Shown: positions 47,298 to 57,657, counted from the stretch's first letter. The stretch: 64,000 nucleotides of DNA from Mesorhizobium sp. M1E.F.Ca.ET.045.02.1.1 (GCF_003952485.1 NZ_CP034447.1:434001-498000), one strand, 5' to 3'. The notes: generated by a model not told the origin, from the letters alone. Translations and numbers: made by a program.

Positions 47298-47831
47298 ATG
47301 ACCGATAGAAAGAACGTTCCTCTCGTGACCTTTCGCACGCGTGTTCGCGATGAGTCGATCGGGGGGCCAAATCCTTATCGGTGGGAGAACAAGACCTCCG
47401 ACGATTATTTCGGGGGCAAGCGCGTTATCCTGTTCTCGCTGCCTGGCGCCTTCACCCCGACCTGCTCGACCTTCCAACTGCCCGATTTCGAAAAACTCTA
47501 TGATCAATTTCTGGAACTGCGAATTGACGCGATCTACTGCGTCTCAGTCAACGATGCTTTCGTCATGAATGCGTGGGGAAAGTCCTTGGGGCTGCAGAAG
47601 ATCGAGCTGATCCCAGACGGGTCGGGCGAGTTCACGCGCAAGATGGGCATGCTGGTCGCGAAGGACAATCTGGGCTTTGGCATGCGCTCCTGGCGATACG
47701 CCGCTCTGATCGACGATGGCGTGGTGGAGCAGTGGTTCGAGGAGGAAGGCTTCTGTGACAACTGCGAGACGGACCCCTATGGCGTTTCATCCCCGCAAAA
47801 CGTTCTCGACAAACTGAAGGCGGCGGCATGA
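47298..47831 (+). CDS. prxS: Peroxiredoxin of the Prx5/PrxS type
   Basis: A 177-residue thiol peroxidase with the active-site motif SLPGAFTPTCST; a further C-terminal pair CDNC could resolve the disulfide. GGGAG precedes ATG 47298. It lies 69 bases upstream of rpoN2. In R. etli the equivalent gene is induced in nodules and protects fixing cells from peroxides; y4vD of NGR234 appears to be the same type. Confidence 0.9.
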   Translation: MTDRKNVPLVTFRTRVRDESIGGPNPYRWENKTSDDYFGGKRVILFSLPGAFTPTCSTFQLPDFEKLYDQFLELRIDAIYCVSVNDAFVMNAWGKSLGLQKIELIPDGSGEFTRKMGMLVAKDNLGFGMRSWRYAALIDDGVVEQWFEEEGFCDNCETDPYGVSSPQNVLDKLKAAA

Positions 47832-47900
47832 CCCAGAAGTGGCAAGTCTCACACAACCCCAGCACACACTAGAGCCTCCTCGGCAGATTACCGGTTCAAC

Positions 47901-49334
47901 ATGCATCTCTCAGCAAGCCTGCTTCAACGCCAGAAGCAACGTATGGTCTTATCGCCTCAAGCCATTGAAGCTATTCGCTTGCTGCGATTGACGCATACTG
48001 AACTCCATCAGCTCGTGCAGCAGGCACTCGAGAAGAACCCCGTTTTGAAGCCTGACCCGTTTGACGACGATTCGCCGCTGTCAGGGGTGGATCAGCGGAG
48101 CAGTCAAAGCAGAAGCGAAATCGGCGAATCGCCCATTGGCGGGCCGTCTGGCGGGCGCGGGCAATGGAAGTCGCAACGCAGTAGCGGCAACGATCGACCT
48201 GCCGTCGAGGAGTTTACCGCCCACACCGAAACATTGCACGACCATGTCGCCCGCCAGGTCGCCCTCACCCCGTTCACCCCCCAGGAGCGGCTGATTGCCG
48301 GACAGCTCGCCGCCCATCTGGAGGACACTGGCTATCTTCAGGTAAACCTTTTCGATCTGGCCAGGAGGTTAAACGTTCGGCAAGCTGATGTGGAACGGGT
48401 CATCGGAATCTTGCAGCAATTTGATCCGCCGGGCATTTTTGCGCGAACTCTCAGCGAATGCCTGGAGATTCAGCTGCGCCAGCAAGACCGGTTCGACCCG
48501 GCTATGGCAGCTTTGGTCGCCAATCTCGAGATGCTTGCACGGGGGGATTTTCAGGGATTGAAGCAGCGTTGCGGAGTCGACGAGGAGGATCTCCTCGACA
48601 TGAGGAACGAAATCCGCGCGCTCGATCCCAAGCCTGGAGACCGGTTCCAGTCCGGGACGCCGGAAACCATCGTACCGGACGTCTGGGTAATGCCCAAGTC
48701 CGAAGGTGGATGGCGGGTGGAGCTTGATCCGGCCACGCTGCCCAAAGTGTTGATCAACCACACCTATGTCGCCGAAATCTCGCAGCAGACCAAGCAAAAT
48801 CCGGAAGGCAAAGCGTTTCTCGACCATTGCCAGGAAAAAGGGAACTGGCTGATCAGCAGTCTCAAGCAGCGCGCTAAGACGATCCTTAAGGTTGCGACCG
48901 AAATCGTGCGCCAGCAGGATGCCTTTTTTACACACGGCGCCGCCCATCTGCGGCCTCTCTGTCTCAAAAATGTCGCTGACGAGATCGGCATGCACGAGTC
49001 GACGGTAAGCCGGGTGACTTCGAACAGGTACATGTTGACTCCGCGCGGGGTGTTCGAGCTGAAGTATTTTTTCGCTGCGCCAATCGCATCCTGCGAGGGC
49101 GGCGACGCGCACTCCGCCAAAGCTGTCCGCCATCGGATCAAGGCAATCATAGCCGAAGAATCGCTCGACAAGGTACATTCCGACGAAGACATCGTTGCTC
49201 AACTCAAGGAGACCGGCATCGATGTCGCTCGCCGTACCGTCACCAAATATCGCGAGGCGATGAACATCCCTTCCTCCATACGACGGCGCCGCGATAAGCG
49301 TTTGTCCGCAGCTGCGATCAAGCGAAGTGACTAA
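47901..49334 (+). CDS. rpoN2: RNA polymerase sigma-54 factor, symbiotic copy
   Basis: A 477-residue RpoN. Region I begins LSASLLQRQKQRMVLSPQAI and is glutamine/leucine rich; region III contains the core-binding part and the helix-turn-helix (ESTVSRVTSNRYMLTPRGVF); the RpoN box ARRTVTKYREAMNIPSS near the end recognises -24 promoters. Downstream of a NifA/sigma-54 promoter with the peroxiredoxin gene, so it is likely autoactivated during nitrogen fixation. Confidence 0.95.
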   Translation: MHLSASLLQRQKQRMVLSPQAIEAIRLLRLTHTELHQLVQQALEKNPVLKPDPFDDDSPLSGVDQRSSQSRSEIGESPIGGPSGGRGQWKSQRSSGNDRPAVEEFTAHTETLHDHVARQVALTPFTPQERLIAGQLAAHLEDTGYLQVNLFDLARRLNVRQADVERVIGILQQFDPPGIFARTLSECLEIQLRQQDRFDPAMAALVANLEMLARGDFQGLKQRCGVDEEDLLDMRNEIRALDPKPGDRFQSGTPETIVPDVWVMPKSEGGWRVELDPATLPKVLINHTYVAEISQQTKQNPEGKAFLDHCQEKGNWLISSLKQRAKTILKVATEIVRQQDAFFTHGAAHLRPLCLKNVADEIGMHESTVSRVTSNRYMLTPRGVFELKYFFAAPIASCEGGDAHSAKAVRHRIKAIIAEESLDKVHSDEDIVAQLKETGIDVARRTVTKYREAMNIPSSIRRRRDKRLSAAAIKRSD

Positions 49335-49957
49335 CCGGCATTCCTGGTCGGCGAGAGGCGACTCTCAACTTCCTCCGGGCCGAAGCAGCTTTCGAAGTCC
49401 TGGCATTCCCGACAACTGGGTGCAGTGCATGACGAAAAGCCTTCGGCCTCACACAGCTTGCGGTAAAAGTACTTTTTCCATTTCATGTTTTCTGTGTTGC
49501 CTGCCGCCAGCGCGGGAAAATGTCTGGCAAGCAGGCGGCTGAGCTCAGCGCGATTTGAGAGGCCAAGATCCCGCCAAAGATGGTCCGTGCGCATCGCACG
49601 CCGGGCGATGATCTTGGCCAAGCGGCCGCTCGCCGGGTCGGCCGGCGCAGCATGCGCTAGCAGCAGCCGGCGTAGCAGCTCCTCTTCCAGTTCCGGCTCG
49701 GGCTCGCTCAACTCCTCCAAAGCGAATACGCTGCTGGAGGTAGACGGGAAAGTTGCGGCCAAGACATCACGCAATTCGACAGACGAAAGGCCTGTCCCCT
49801 CCGTCGCCAACACCTCGCCCGCCTGGACCTCCTCAAGCGAACGTGAATGTACGCAGGGCAGCACATGCTGATCGAAGCTCCTCCCTAGCTCGGACCCACG
49901 CCATTGCGCGCTGGATAGGCAGCCATCATCGTAACGGCCGGCTTCAGCTTCCGGCAT
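49331..49957 (-). CDS. nifQ: NifQ, molybdenum donor for FeMo-cofactor
   Basis: A 208-residue protein whose C-terminus carries the NifQ cysteine cluster C-EAEGFSSC-TAPSC-REC-QDFESCFGPEE, and the upstream LLLAHAAPADPASGRLAKII and DHLWRDLGL segments of the family. NifQ binds an iron-sulfur/molybdenum cluster and delivers Mo to NifEN. It overlaps the preceding monooxygenase gene by 14 bases and its end overlaps the convergent rpoN2 end by 4 bases. It is last in the operon that starts at the P450 gene. Confidence 0.9.
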   Translation of the reverse strand: MPEAEAGRYDDGCLSSAQWRGSELGRSFDQHVLPCVHSRSLEEVQAGEVLATEGTGLSSVELRDVLAATFPSTSSSVFALEELSEPEPELEEELLRRLLLAHAAPADPASGRLAKIIARRAMRTDHLWRDLGLSNRAELSRLLARHFPALAAGNTENMKWKKYFYRKLCEAEGFSSCTAPSCRECQDFESCFGPEEVESRLSPTRNAG

Positions 49958-50996
49958 GACAAAGCGCCTTGTTGACCGCAGGGATGATCTTGTCGCCCCA
50001 GAGCTCGATCTGGCGCAGCATCGTCTTTTGGTCGAAGTCGCCCAATTGAGTCTGAACTGCGATCTGGTCCGGTTTCAAGATATCGATCTCTTCCAGCAGG
50101 CGATCAATCACGCGATTTACGCTGCCAATCGGCAAATTTTTGCGCATGGTCTCGAAGGACAGATCCTGCTGGGTCGGTGTCTCCTGCAGCAGGTAGCCAT
50201 CGTGGCTCTGTTGGCGGCGCTGATGCAGGGCTTCAGAAAGCCGGCGCTGGAAGCGGGCGTTGTCGAGATAGCTGTTGATCTCCAACTCGTCGTGGCTGGC
50301 ATAGCAGCAGCGCAGCAGCGATATCTTGACGTCGGTGACGTTCTTTTCCTCGGATGCCGCCGCCCTCTCGACTGATTCACGCAGTGTGGTCAAAGTCTCT
50401 AAGCCGTCGTGGAAGGCTGTGACAAAAAAATTGTGCCCGTCGCGGTAGGCCCGAGCCATCCGTGCGGCTCCGCCAGCGATCCAGATAGGCGGCGTCGGCT
50501 GCTGGACTGTGCGGACCGAAATCGCTGTTGGGGGGATCTTCTCATACTGGCCGTCGTGTTCGAAGACGTTTTGGTTGAGGCCCTTGAGAATGATGTCCAG
50601 GTATTCCGAAAAGACGGCCGGCGCCTCATTGATGTCCACGCCGAACCGTTCGAACTCGAACTGCTGGTATCCCAAGCCTACGCCGAGCTCGAGACGGCCG
50701 TTCGCAACGATGTCGGCGAAGCCGATCTCGGACAGCAGGCGCTGCGGTTGGTAAAGCGGCAGCACGCAGACGGCAGTGCCCAGGCGAATCGTGCTTGTCA
50801 AGCCGGCGCAGTGCGCCACCATCATCAGCGGGGATGGTATGAGGCTGTAATTGTTGAAGTGGTGCTCAGCAAACCACGCGGTGTTGAACCCAGCCTGCTC
50901 CGAAGCGACGGCCTGTTCGATGGAGTTGCGGATGACGCTTTCTGAGGATTGGTGATAGCCACGCTGGGCGGCCAGAATGAACGTGGCAAATTCCAT
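49944..50996 (-). CDS. Luciferase-like flavin monooxygenase (y4vJ-like)
   Basis: A 350-residue bacterial-luciferase-fold protein: TAWFAEHHFNNYSLIPSPL, LPLYQPQRLLSEIGFAD, LELGVGLGYQQFEFERFG, PIWIAGGAARMARAY. It should use reduced flavin and oxygen on an unknown substrate. It follows the double SDR gene and overlaps nifQ, inside a NifA/sigma-54 operon. The arrangement resembles y4vJ near the nif genes of NGR234. Confidence 0.87.
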   Translation of the reverse strand: MEFATFILAAQRGYHQSSESVIRNSIEQAVASEQAGFNTAWFAEHHFNNYSLIPSPLMMVAHCAGLTSTIRLGTAVCVLPLYQPQRLLSEIGFADIVANGRLELGVGLGYQQFEFERFGVDINEAPAVFSEYLDIILKGLNQNVFEHDGQYEKIPPTAISVRTVQQPTPPIWIAGGAARMARAYRDGHNFFVTAFHDGLETLTTLRESVERAAASEEKNVTDVKISLLRCCYASHDELEINSYLDNARFQRRLSEALHQRRQQSHDGYLLQETPTQQDLSFETMRKNLPIGSVNRVIDRLLEEIDILKPDQIAVQTQLGDFDQKTMLRQIELWGDKIIPAVNKALCHAGS

Positions 50997-51133
50997 GATT
51001 TCTCCTCGTTATAGACACGTCAGCCGACCGGGAATGTGCTCGGCATGCACATGCTTGGATCTCAAGCACCTCGGGTGCGTCGTGGAGCCGAGGCTTCATA
51101 ATGCTCGGCCGGTCGCCTGCGAAGGCCTGGCAA

Positions 51134-52735
51134 TTAACCTGCGGCCTCCGCAAAACATTCGTCATAGAGTTCGCTGGCGTTTCCCGCATCACCGAACGAG
51201 GTCCAGCCGCCGTCCACGTAGAGGATCGAGCCGTTGATGTATGAGGCGTCAGACGAAGCAAGGAAGAACGATGCATCTGCGACGTCTTCTGGCCGTCCCA
51301 TCCTGCCCATGGGGATGCGTCGTCCGATTGCTGCCAGGTCGATGCGGCCGGCTTTGGCCAACTGAGCAAGTGCGGGCGTGCGGATGTGGCCAGGAGCGAC
51401 GGTGGCTGTCCGAATTCCGACCGGCCCGAGTTCGGCCGCCATGCAACGGGTCAGCATATCCATCCCCGCCTTGGAGGCGCCGTAGGCATGGCGCGGCGCG
51501 AACGGCAGAAAGCTGTCGATCGACCCGAGATTGAGGATCACGCCGCCCGGGCGCATAGCCTTGATCGCTTCGCGCGCGCAGGTGAAGGCGCCGGTAAGGT
51601 TGACATCCAGGACGTGTTCGAGCTGTTTCGACAGTTGCTCGATCGCAGGCACAATCCTGTCGGCGGTATCAGCACTATTGACCAGAACATCGATATACCC
51701 GAAGCGTCCCCTCAGTTCTTCGAACATCGACACCACATCGCTCTCGACGGCCACGTCCAGCGATTTCGCCAGATGCTTGCCGGGGAGCGATGTAGCCAGC
51801 TCTGCCGCTGCAGTGCCATCTTTATCAGCAATCACGACGGTGTCGCCGTTCGCGGCAAAGCGGCGAGCGACGGCCGCGCCAATGCTTTTTGCGCCACCGG
51901 TGACGAGCACGATTCGCGCATCTGTGCATTCGGCCGGACAGGAGAGCTCGGCTTGGAGCGCACCATCCACCGGCGGGTGAGCATCCCCCGGCTGGTTGAA
52001 TGACATCCAGCCTCCGTCGACTGCCAGCACCGAGCCGGTGATGTAGCGCGCCTGCGTGCTGCTCAGAAAACGCACGACCCTGGCGATCTCGTCGGGGCGA
52101 GCCAAGCGCCCCATCGGCACGCGGCGGCGTATCGCCGCGAGGTCCATTTTGCCAGCGCGTGCCAGTTCTGTGACCATTGGGGTGCGGACGGAGCCCGGCG
52201 CCACCGCCGTGACGCGGATTCCTCGCATAGCCCACTCGCATGCAAGGGACTTTGTCAACGAGATCACGCCAGCTTTCGAGGCTGCGTAGGCGTTGCGCCT
52301 GGGATTGCCGACCACGCCCGCCATCGAAGCCACATTGACGATCGCACCGCCCGGCTTCATGCGCCGCGCCGCTTCCCGGGCCATAACGAATGGCCCAATA
52401 AGGTTCACTGTCACGCCGCGTCGGAAGGTATCGACAGCGGTGTCGATGATCCTATCCATCGTGGGTCCAACCGCCGCATTGTTGATGAGGACATCGATTT
52501 GCGCGAACCGTGCTTCGACCTGGCCGAAAAGTGAGAGCATGTCCTTCTCTCGCGACACATCGCACTCCAGACCGACGTGCGGCGACCCGAGATCCCGAGC
52601 CAGTTCAACCACACCACTGCCCGGAAGGTCCACCGCAACTACAGTGTCTCCGTCCGCGGCAAGGATATCGACCAGGGCACGGCCGATCCCGCCCGCAGCG
52701 CCTGTGATGATTACGGTGCGTGCTGCCAGTTTCAC
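51134..52735 (-). CDS. Tandem short-chain dehydrogenase (two SDR domains, y4vI-like)
   Basis: A 533-residue protein made of two complete SDR units. Unit 1 (about 1-250): TGAAGGIGR cofactor loop, NNAA, catalytic YAASKAG. Unit 2 (about 270-520): TGGAKSIGAAV, NSADT, YGASKAG. Both Tyr-x3-Lys sites are kept, so both halves may be active. Each unit ends with the GS-L-VDGGW pattern. Probably oxidises or reduces the product of the neighbouring P450 or monooxygenase. Single-chain double SDRs of this length are known from NGR234 y4vI. Confidence 0.9.
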   Translation of the reverse strand: MKLAARTVIITGAAGGIGRALVDILAADGDTVVAVDLPGSGVVELARDLGSPHVGLECDVSREKDMLSLFGQVEARFAQIDVLINNAAVGPTMDRIIDTAVDTFRRGVTVNLIGPFVMAREAARRMKPGGAIVNVASMAGVVGNPRRNAYAASKAGVISLTKSLACEWAMRGIRVTAVAPGSVRTPMVTELARAGKMDLAAIRRRVPMGRLARPDEIARVVRFLSSTQARYITGSVLAVDGGWMSFNQPGDAHPPVDGALQAELSCPAECTDARIVLVTGGAKSIGAAVARRFAANGDTVVIADKDGTAAAELATSLPGKHLAKSLDVAVESDVVSMFEELRGRFGYIDVLVNSADTADRIVPAIEQLSKQLEHVLDVNLTGAFTCAREAIKAMRPGGVILNLGSIDSFLPFAPRHAYGASKAGMDMLTRCMAAELGPVGIRTATVAPGHIRTPALAQLAKAGRIDLAAIGRRIPMGRMGRPEDVADASFFLASSDASYINGSILYVDGGWTSFGDAGNASELYDECFAEAAG

Positions 52736-52883
52736 GAGAGCTTCTCCACGATGACCGCTTGTGATCTCAGCCCATCAACCTTGGGCGGAATGAAGGGCCG
52801 AGCCAAATCGTTGCAGTGACCGCCAGTTGCGGCCCCACACAGATGTCGTTCCCGTAGGGCGCTCATCCTCCATTTCTACCCAC

Positions 52884-53732
52884 TTATGCAGCTCCCAGTT
52901 GGGGACCCTCGACGCCATCTTGGTCGGTGGGGATGTGACCCTTGAGCAACTGGTAGATGGGATCGTCTGGATGTGGTGCTCCAATCGGCTGTCGCCGGCC
53001 GAACCTATCTGCCTCAAGAATCGCTGGCGGGATTTGCTCCTCAACCCAATCGTAGACGACTGTCCGTTCCGCAATTCGCCACTCGTCCTGCCTCTTCTGA
53101 AACAGATCGCAGTAACGGCCGCAAAGCAGCGTCTGACGTATTTCTTGGTCTGTATCCGGTCCGCGTTGCAGCGCGGTGAAATAGCTCTCGACCGCGGCCT
53201 CTGCTGAACTGATGAAGTCGATCAGGCTGTTCGTGATTTGATGGATATTACGGTGCCCCGGCAGACCGAGAGCAAATTGGATGAAGTCCTCTGCCGGTCC
53301 GCAATAGGGACCGTGCCTGTCATACGCTTCGGGCCAGTATGCGCTACGCAGCGCCGCCTCATCGGCGCGGTCTATCCCGCGGCAGTACCGATACAGGCAG
53401 TTGCGGATCGCCTCTCGGTCACGCAGTTCGGTAATTTTCGCGTGGTCGACAGGGTCTGTCGCGAATTGTATGATTGTTTTATCCTTCCCGATGCCAGTCT
53501 GCACTTTGCGTGTGTCTCTCTCTACAACTGAGTTAGCGGGGGGCTCGTCAACTTCCAGAGCTTGTTCGGGGCAGGCTCGTACCCCTTTTGAGGCAAGCAG
53601 TTGCTCCCCATCGGCAACATCAATATCACCGGGCAAGATGTAGCCGGCGTCATCAAGCTTGAAGACTCTCGGCGCCCGCGCCCAGCAGCGCGCATGACCC
53701 TGGCATCTGGCTTTATGTACGACGACACGCAT
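52884..53732 (-). CDS. Ferredoxin fused to SnoaL/NTF2-like domain
   Basis: A 282-residue chimera. Residues 1-65 form a P450-type small ferredoxin ([17 protein letters not shown] ... ACPEQAL) with three cluster cysteines. After a linker, residues about 95-240 match the SnoaL-like/ring-hydroxylase-beta fold ([38 protein letters not shown]). ATG 53732 has GGAG seven bases upstream. The ferredoxin half probably reduces the adjacent P450, while the NTF2-like half may bind the substrate or act as an isomerase or hydratase. It is 29 bases after the P450 stop. Confidence 0.85.
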   Translation of the reverse strand: MRVVVHKARCQGHARCWARAPRVFKLDDAGYILPGDIDVADGEQLLASKGVRACPEQALEVDEPPANSVVERDTRKVQTGIGKDKTIIQFATDPVDHAKITELRDREAIRNCLYRYCRGIDRADEAALRSAYWPEAYDRHGPYCGPAEDFIQFALGLPGHRNIHQITNSLIDFISSAEAAVESYFTALQRGPDTDQEIRQTLLCGRYCDLFQKRQDEWRIAERTVVYDWVEEQIPPAILEADRFGRRQPIGAPHPDDPIYQLLKGHIPTDQDGVEGPQLGAA

Positions 53733-53761
53733 AGCGAACTCCAATGTCGTTGGCTGAAACT

Positions 53762-55027
53762 TCAGGACCAGTCCAGGATCAGATTCTCGATCCCGAACAC
53801 ATGGCCGCCGAAGGTGATAGGTTCAGTCCCTGTCTTGATCCGAAAGGCTGGGATGCGCGCCAGCCACTCCTCCAGGCCAATGACAATCTCCCGCCGGGCA
53901 AGGTGTGAGCCAAGACAACGATGGGGACCATAGCCAAAGGCAGCGTGCCGGTTGTCCTCGCGCGCCAGATCGATCTCATTCGGGCATTCGAATTCCGCCG
54001 GGTCACGATTGGCAATCATCGTGGCACAGGAAACATAGTCTCCCTTGCGGATCGGCGCGCCTTTGAAGTCGACATCCTTCGTTGCCACTCGGATCATCTG
54101 AATGGTCGAATAGGCGCGCAGCAATTCTTCCGCAGCGACGGCAGTCCGGTCCGGTTCGCTTCGTAGCAATTCCTGATCTTTGGGGTTGCGCGCGAGATGG
54201 GCCAAGTCGAAGCATATGGCTGCTGAGACCGTGTCGAGCCCCGCGACAAACACAAGCACGCCGATGCCACGGACTTCTTCGTCACTGAGCAGACGGCCCT
54301 CGACCTTTGCCTTCACGATGAAGGTCATGAAATCATCGACCGGCTCCTTGCGGCGCTCGGTGGCAAGTTCGTCGATGAAGGCCACGATCGTCCGGGCTGC
54401 GGGTGGTCGTTGCTCCTTATCGCCGTGGAGCAGATCTCTAGCCCAGCCGACAAATGTTTCTAGTCCGTCGTCCGAAAGCCCAATAAAGCGAAGGAAGATA
54501 TTGACCGCGAACGGAACTGCAAAATCCTTCATGATGTCGCAGCTCGTGCCTGATGCGGCGATCCTGTCGATCAGCTTGATCGCTCGTTCCCGGACAGCCG
54601 GCTCCAATGCCATTACCCGCTTTGGCGAAAGCAGCGGATTGAGCAGTGAGCGAAAAACACCGTGGAATGGCGGATCGAGCTCAAGCGGGATCATCGGCCA
54701 GCTCTCGCCGAGCACAGAGGCGAAGATGCTGCGATGGCTGGAAAACGTTTCGGTGTCCTGCAGCACCCGGCGCTGGTCGCTCGCGCGAGTGATGACCCAG
54801 GTACCCCGACCGTCGCGCGTGTTGCTGGTTGAATAAAAGATCGGAGGCCCGGCATGAATGCAAGCAACCGCTGCATGCGGATCCCCGTTAGCGGTCGGCA
54901 ACATGCCGGGCGACGTAAACAGGTTGAAGTCCCTCACCATTTCGGGCGGGACATGATCTGGAACCGGCCGCGATTTAACCGCGCCAGAATCGAGAGACCG
55001 TTCATGAGATGCTGTCGGCATTTGCAT
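53762..55027 (-). CDS. Cytochrome P450 (CYP127A-like)
   Basis: A 421-residue soluble bacterial P450. I-helix [14 protein letters not shown] with the AGxDT oxygen-activation motif, EELLRAYS (ExxR), and the heme-ligand loop [16 protein letters not shown] are intact. First gene of a NifA/sigma-54 operon with its own ferredoxin, double SDR, luciferase-like monooxygenase and nifQ, as with CYP127A (y4vG) of NGR234. The predicted transcription start (about 55028) lies next to the first ATG, so the transcript may be nearly leaderless; ATG 55021 is an alternative. Substrate unknown. Confidence 0.9.
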   Translation of the reverse strand: MQMPTASHERSLDSGAVKSRPVPDHVPPEMVRDFNLFTSPGMLPTANGDPHAAVACIHAGPPIFYSTSNTRDGRGTWVITRASDQRRVLQDTETFSSHRSIFASVLGESWPMIPLELDPPFHGVFRSLLNPLLSPKRVMALEPAVRERAIKLIDRIAASGTSCDIMKDFAVPFAVNIFLRFIGLSDDGLETFVGWARDLLHGDKEQRPPAARTIVAFIDELATERRKEPVDDFMTFIVKAKVEGRLLSDEEVRGIGVLVFVAGLDTVSAAICFDLAHLARNPKDQELLRSEPDRTAVAAEELLRAYSTIQMIRVATKDVDFKGAPIRKGDYVSCATMIANRDPAEFECPNEIDLAREDNRHAAFGYGPHRCLGSHLARREIVIGLEEWLARIPAFRIKTGTEPITFGGHVFGIENLILDWS

Positions 55028-55038
55028 GCAATCGTTGG

Positions 55039-55153
55039 TGCAAGCTCCGTGCCGAATTCGTCTTTCGATAATCCTTGCTGTTTGCTGGGCAGCAGGTGGC
55101 GCCTGCGCTGACTTGCTGGTCGGGATTGCAACATTCTTGTCCAGCGTCGGACA
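55039..55153 (-). promoter_or_regulatory. NifA/sigma-54 promoter of the P450-nifQ operon
   Basis: On the minus strand TCGGCACGGAGCTTGCA (55039-55055) fits the -24/-12 consensus almost perfectly, and TGT-CCGACGCTGG-ACA at 55138-55153 is a NifA site about 85 bases upstream. Confidence 0.88.
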
Positions 55154-56424
55154 CAGAATGTAGAAAGCTAGACACCGACTTGGAGCAACTCAACTGGTGG
55201 GATCGCTAGCCGATCATGTGCCCGGGGAGCATCCAGTTCGAAAGCTTGCGCTAAGCGGCTTGGTGACTTGGCCGAGGTCACCCAGGTGGAAATGACCAAC
55301 ACTTGGGGTGAGCCTAGTGGCGCTCCCCTCGATGATGTCTGGCGGGGTGGTTAGCCGCCTCCGTGGGACAAGATCAGTCTACACGAATGGACTATAGCCT
55401 CTCCTCGCCTGCCTCATTGGCCGTCCTTCAGAGCCGGCCACACGAGCTTTTGTCTTTCAGCAGGGCGTTTTTCTCGCCAGCTACAGAGCCACACCGACGC
55501 CATGAGCGTCCAGTCGACGGGTTGGATGGCCCTGTCCATCTTGCCCAGCACCTTGGCTTCGCATTTGCCGGTGCGGCGGAAGCCTTCAAGACGCAGTTCT
55601 TGACCTTCTCCAGATCAGCCTCGGACGGATATCGGCAAGGGTTCAGCTCGTCCTTTTGAACTTGCGCATCTTCGTGTTGGCCAACCCCAGGCCGCCCGAC
55701 ATATTTGCGGTCTATCCGGCACCTCAACTTCGAACAACCTTGCGGCAAGCTCTTGGGATAGCCCACGCTCGTGCCTCCACCACCCGCTCAGCAGAGCCAG
55801 ATTTGTCGTTGATGGCACGGAACTTGCGCAGTCATTCGCAGATGCGTCACGGACCGAGAGTGTCGTCCCATGAATTCGATCACCAAAAAGGCCGCCCGAC
55901 GTTGCTGGGACCGCCTGCAATCACCTTATCCCAAAATTGGGAGCAACGGCTTCAAAAGGGATAACTCATCACCTCAATTTTGTCGATCGCGCGGCCATCG
56001 AACCGCAGCCATCGATCAGACTTCCGCCTCGTTGCACTCATTGCGACCGCCTTGGTGCTTGCGACAACCGCTCAATTCTGGCTGCCAGGATAACCACATA
56101 TGGCGACGGAACTTCCTGCTTCAAAGCAATATAGAGATCGTCGATCATCCCCCAATCAAGGCCTCGATCGAGGACACCGCGTTCGGCTTGCTTGGTTCGC
56201 AGTGAACAGGCCGCACTTCGACGAATGCGATCGATGCGACCGCGCCGAGAACTCTCCCGCATTGTCGACGGTTGGGTCCGTCGGCCCTCCGATGAGGCCT
56301 CGGATGCGTCGGGCGCCGAGGCCTCGACTGATGCCGACTGGCCGCCGCCGGAAGGTCTCGCGGCTTTGATCCCCGGCGATGTAGCCACCCCTGCTGCAAC
56401 AGCTCCTAGCCGGAGAACTCATTC
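55154..56424. other. Long gap, no intact gene recognised
   Basis: About 1.27 kb between the P450 promoter and the MFS gene. Several frames of about 100 codons exist on both strands but none shows a family motif; some may be old transposase remains. Confidence 0.4.
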
Positions 56425-57657
56425 ATGACCGAATCGGCGACAGATTTAGTGGACGCGGCTTTGTTCGACCGAGATCGGCTTGACCCAGAAAGTCCCTATC
56501 AACGTTCTGGCCCTGCATGGGGTGCCATCATTTCGCTTTCCTTCGGCACCTTCGGGCTTGTGACGGCAGAGTTTCTGCCCGCCAGCGTTCTGACACCGCT
56601 CGCGCATGATCTCCGTATCACCACGGGCACGGCTGGACAGGCGCTAACAGCGACCGCAATCGTCGCGGCGATCTCGGCACCGATAATCGCCATCGTGACA
56701 AAGCGTCTGGACCGCAGGGTCGTCATCTGGGCGATGACGCTGCTGCTGATCCTGTCGAACGTTCTGGCGGAGGTTGCGGGGTCGCTGCCGGTTTTGCTGG
56801 CGGCACGCGTCGTCCTTGGCATATCGCTTGGTGGTTTTTGGTCAATTTCGGCAGCGTTGGCGATGCGGCTGGTTCCAAGTCACCTCATGCCGCGCGCCAT
56901 GTCGATCATCCTCACCGGCGTTTCTGTCGCCTCCGTCTGCGCGGCTCCAATCGGCGCTTATGTCGGTGACATTTGGGGATGGCGAGCCTCGTTCAAGGTC
57001 GCCGCAATCGTGAGTGCCGTTGCGCTGCTCGTGCAACTCGTAACCATTCCGCCACTGCCTCCGATCGAAGTGCGCAGATTCCGCAGTCCGCTGGATGTCG
57101 CGAAGAATCCGGCGATGAAGGTTGCGGTGCTAGTCGTGCTATTGGTCGCTTCCGGCCATTTTGCCAGCTTCGCCTACATCCGCGCCTTTCTTGAGAGCGT
57201 TCCTGCGCTCGACAAGAAGTCGATCCCGCTCGTGTTCCTTGCTTTTGGCACGGCCGGCGTCTTCGGCAATTTAGCCGGCGCATTCCTCACCAAACACAGT
57301 CTCAAGGCGGTCGCGGCCCTGCCGCCCCTGCTCATTGCCGTAGCCGCTGTCTCGCTCCTGACGATGGGAGCATCGGCCTTGATCTCGGCAATTGCAGTTA
57401 CCGTATGGGGCTTTGCTTTTGGCGCAGTCCCGGTCGGATTGCAGACCTGGATGGTGCTGCGCGTCGCTCCGGAACAGGCCGAGAGCGCTGGTGTACTGAT
57501 GGTCATAGCCTTCCAAGTGCCCATCGCAGCCGGCACAGCTTTCGGTGGCCTATTGGTGGATCACACGGGTATTGCCAGTGTCTTTGTCTACAGCGCGGTT
57601 GCTACGTTCCTCGCTGTCTTGACAGTATTTTTGCTCGGCCCGAACCGCAAAACCTGA
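56425..57657 (+). CDS. Major facilitator superfamily efflux transporter
   Basis: A 410-residue inner-membrane protein with about 12 hydrophobic segments, for example IISLSFGTFGLVTAEFLP and VAVLVVLLVASGHFASFAYI. It belongs to the DHA1 drug-efflux type related to AraJ/NepI (GFWSISAALAMRLVP is the conserved loop-helix). Likely exports a small metabolite. No partner gene in the same direction is adjacent. It lies head to tail against the convergent heme-protein gene. Confidence 0.85.
   Translation: MTESATDLVDAALFDRDRLDPESPYQRSGPAWGAIISLSFGTFGLVTAEFLPASVLTPLAHDLRITTGTAGQALTATAIVAAISAPIIAIVTKRLDRRVVIWAMTLLLILSNVLAEVAGSLPVLLAARVVLGISLGGFWSISAALAMRLVPSHLMPRAMSIILTGVSVASVCAAPIGAYVGDIWGWRASFKVAAIVSAVALLVQLVTIPPLPPIEVRRFRSPLDVAKNPAMKVAVLVVLLVASGHFASFAYIRAFLESVPALDKKSIPLVFLAFGTAGVFGNLAGAFLTKHSLKAVAALPPLLIAVAAVSLLTMGASALISAIAVTVWGFAFGAVPVGLQTWMVLRVAPEQAESAGVLMVIAFQVPIAAGTAFGGLLVDHTGIASVFVYSAVATFLAVLTVFLLGPNRKT

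Noticed and set aside
47069..47308. 79-codon ORF between the NifA promoter and peroxiredoxin
   Set aside because: It has a GGAG-like site but a Ser/Arg/Pro-rich random composition and overlaps the peroxiredoxin start; treated as leader RNA.
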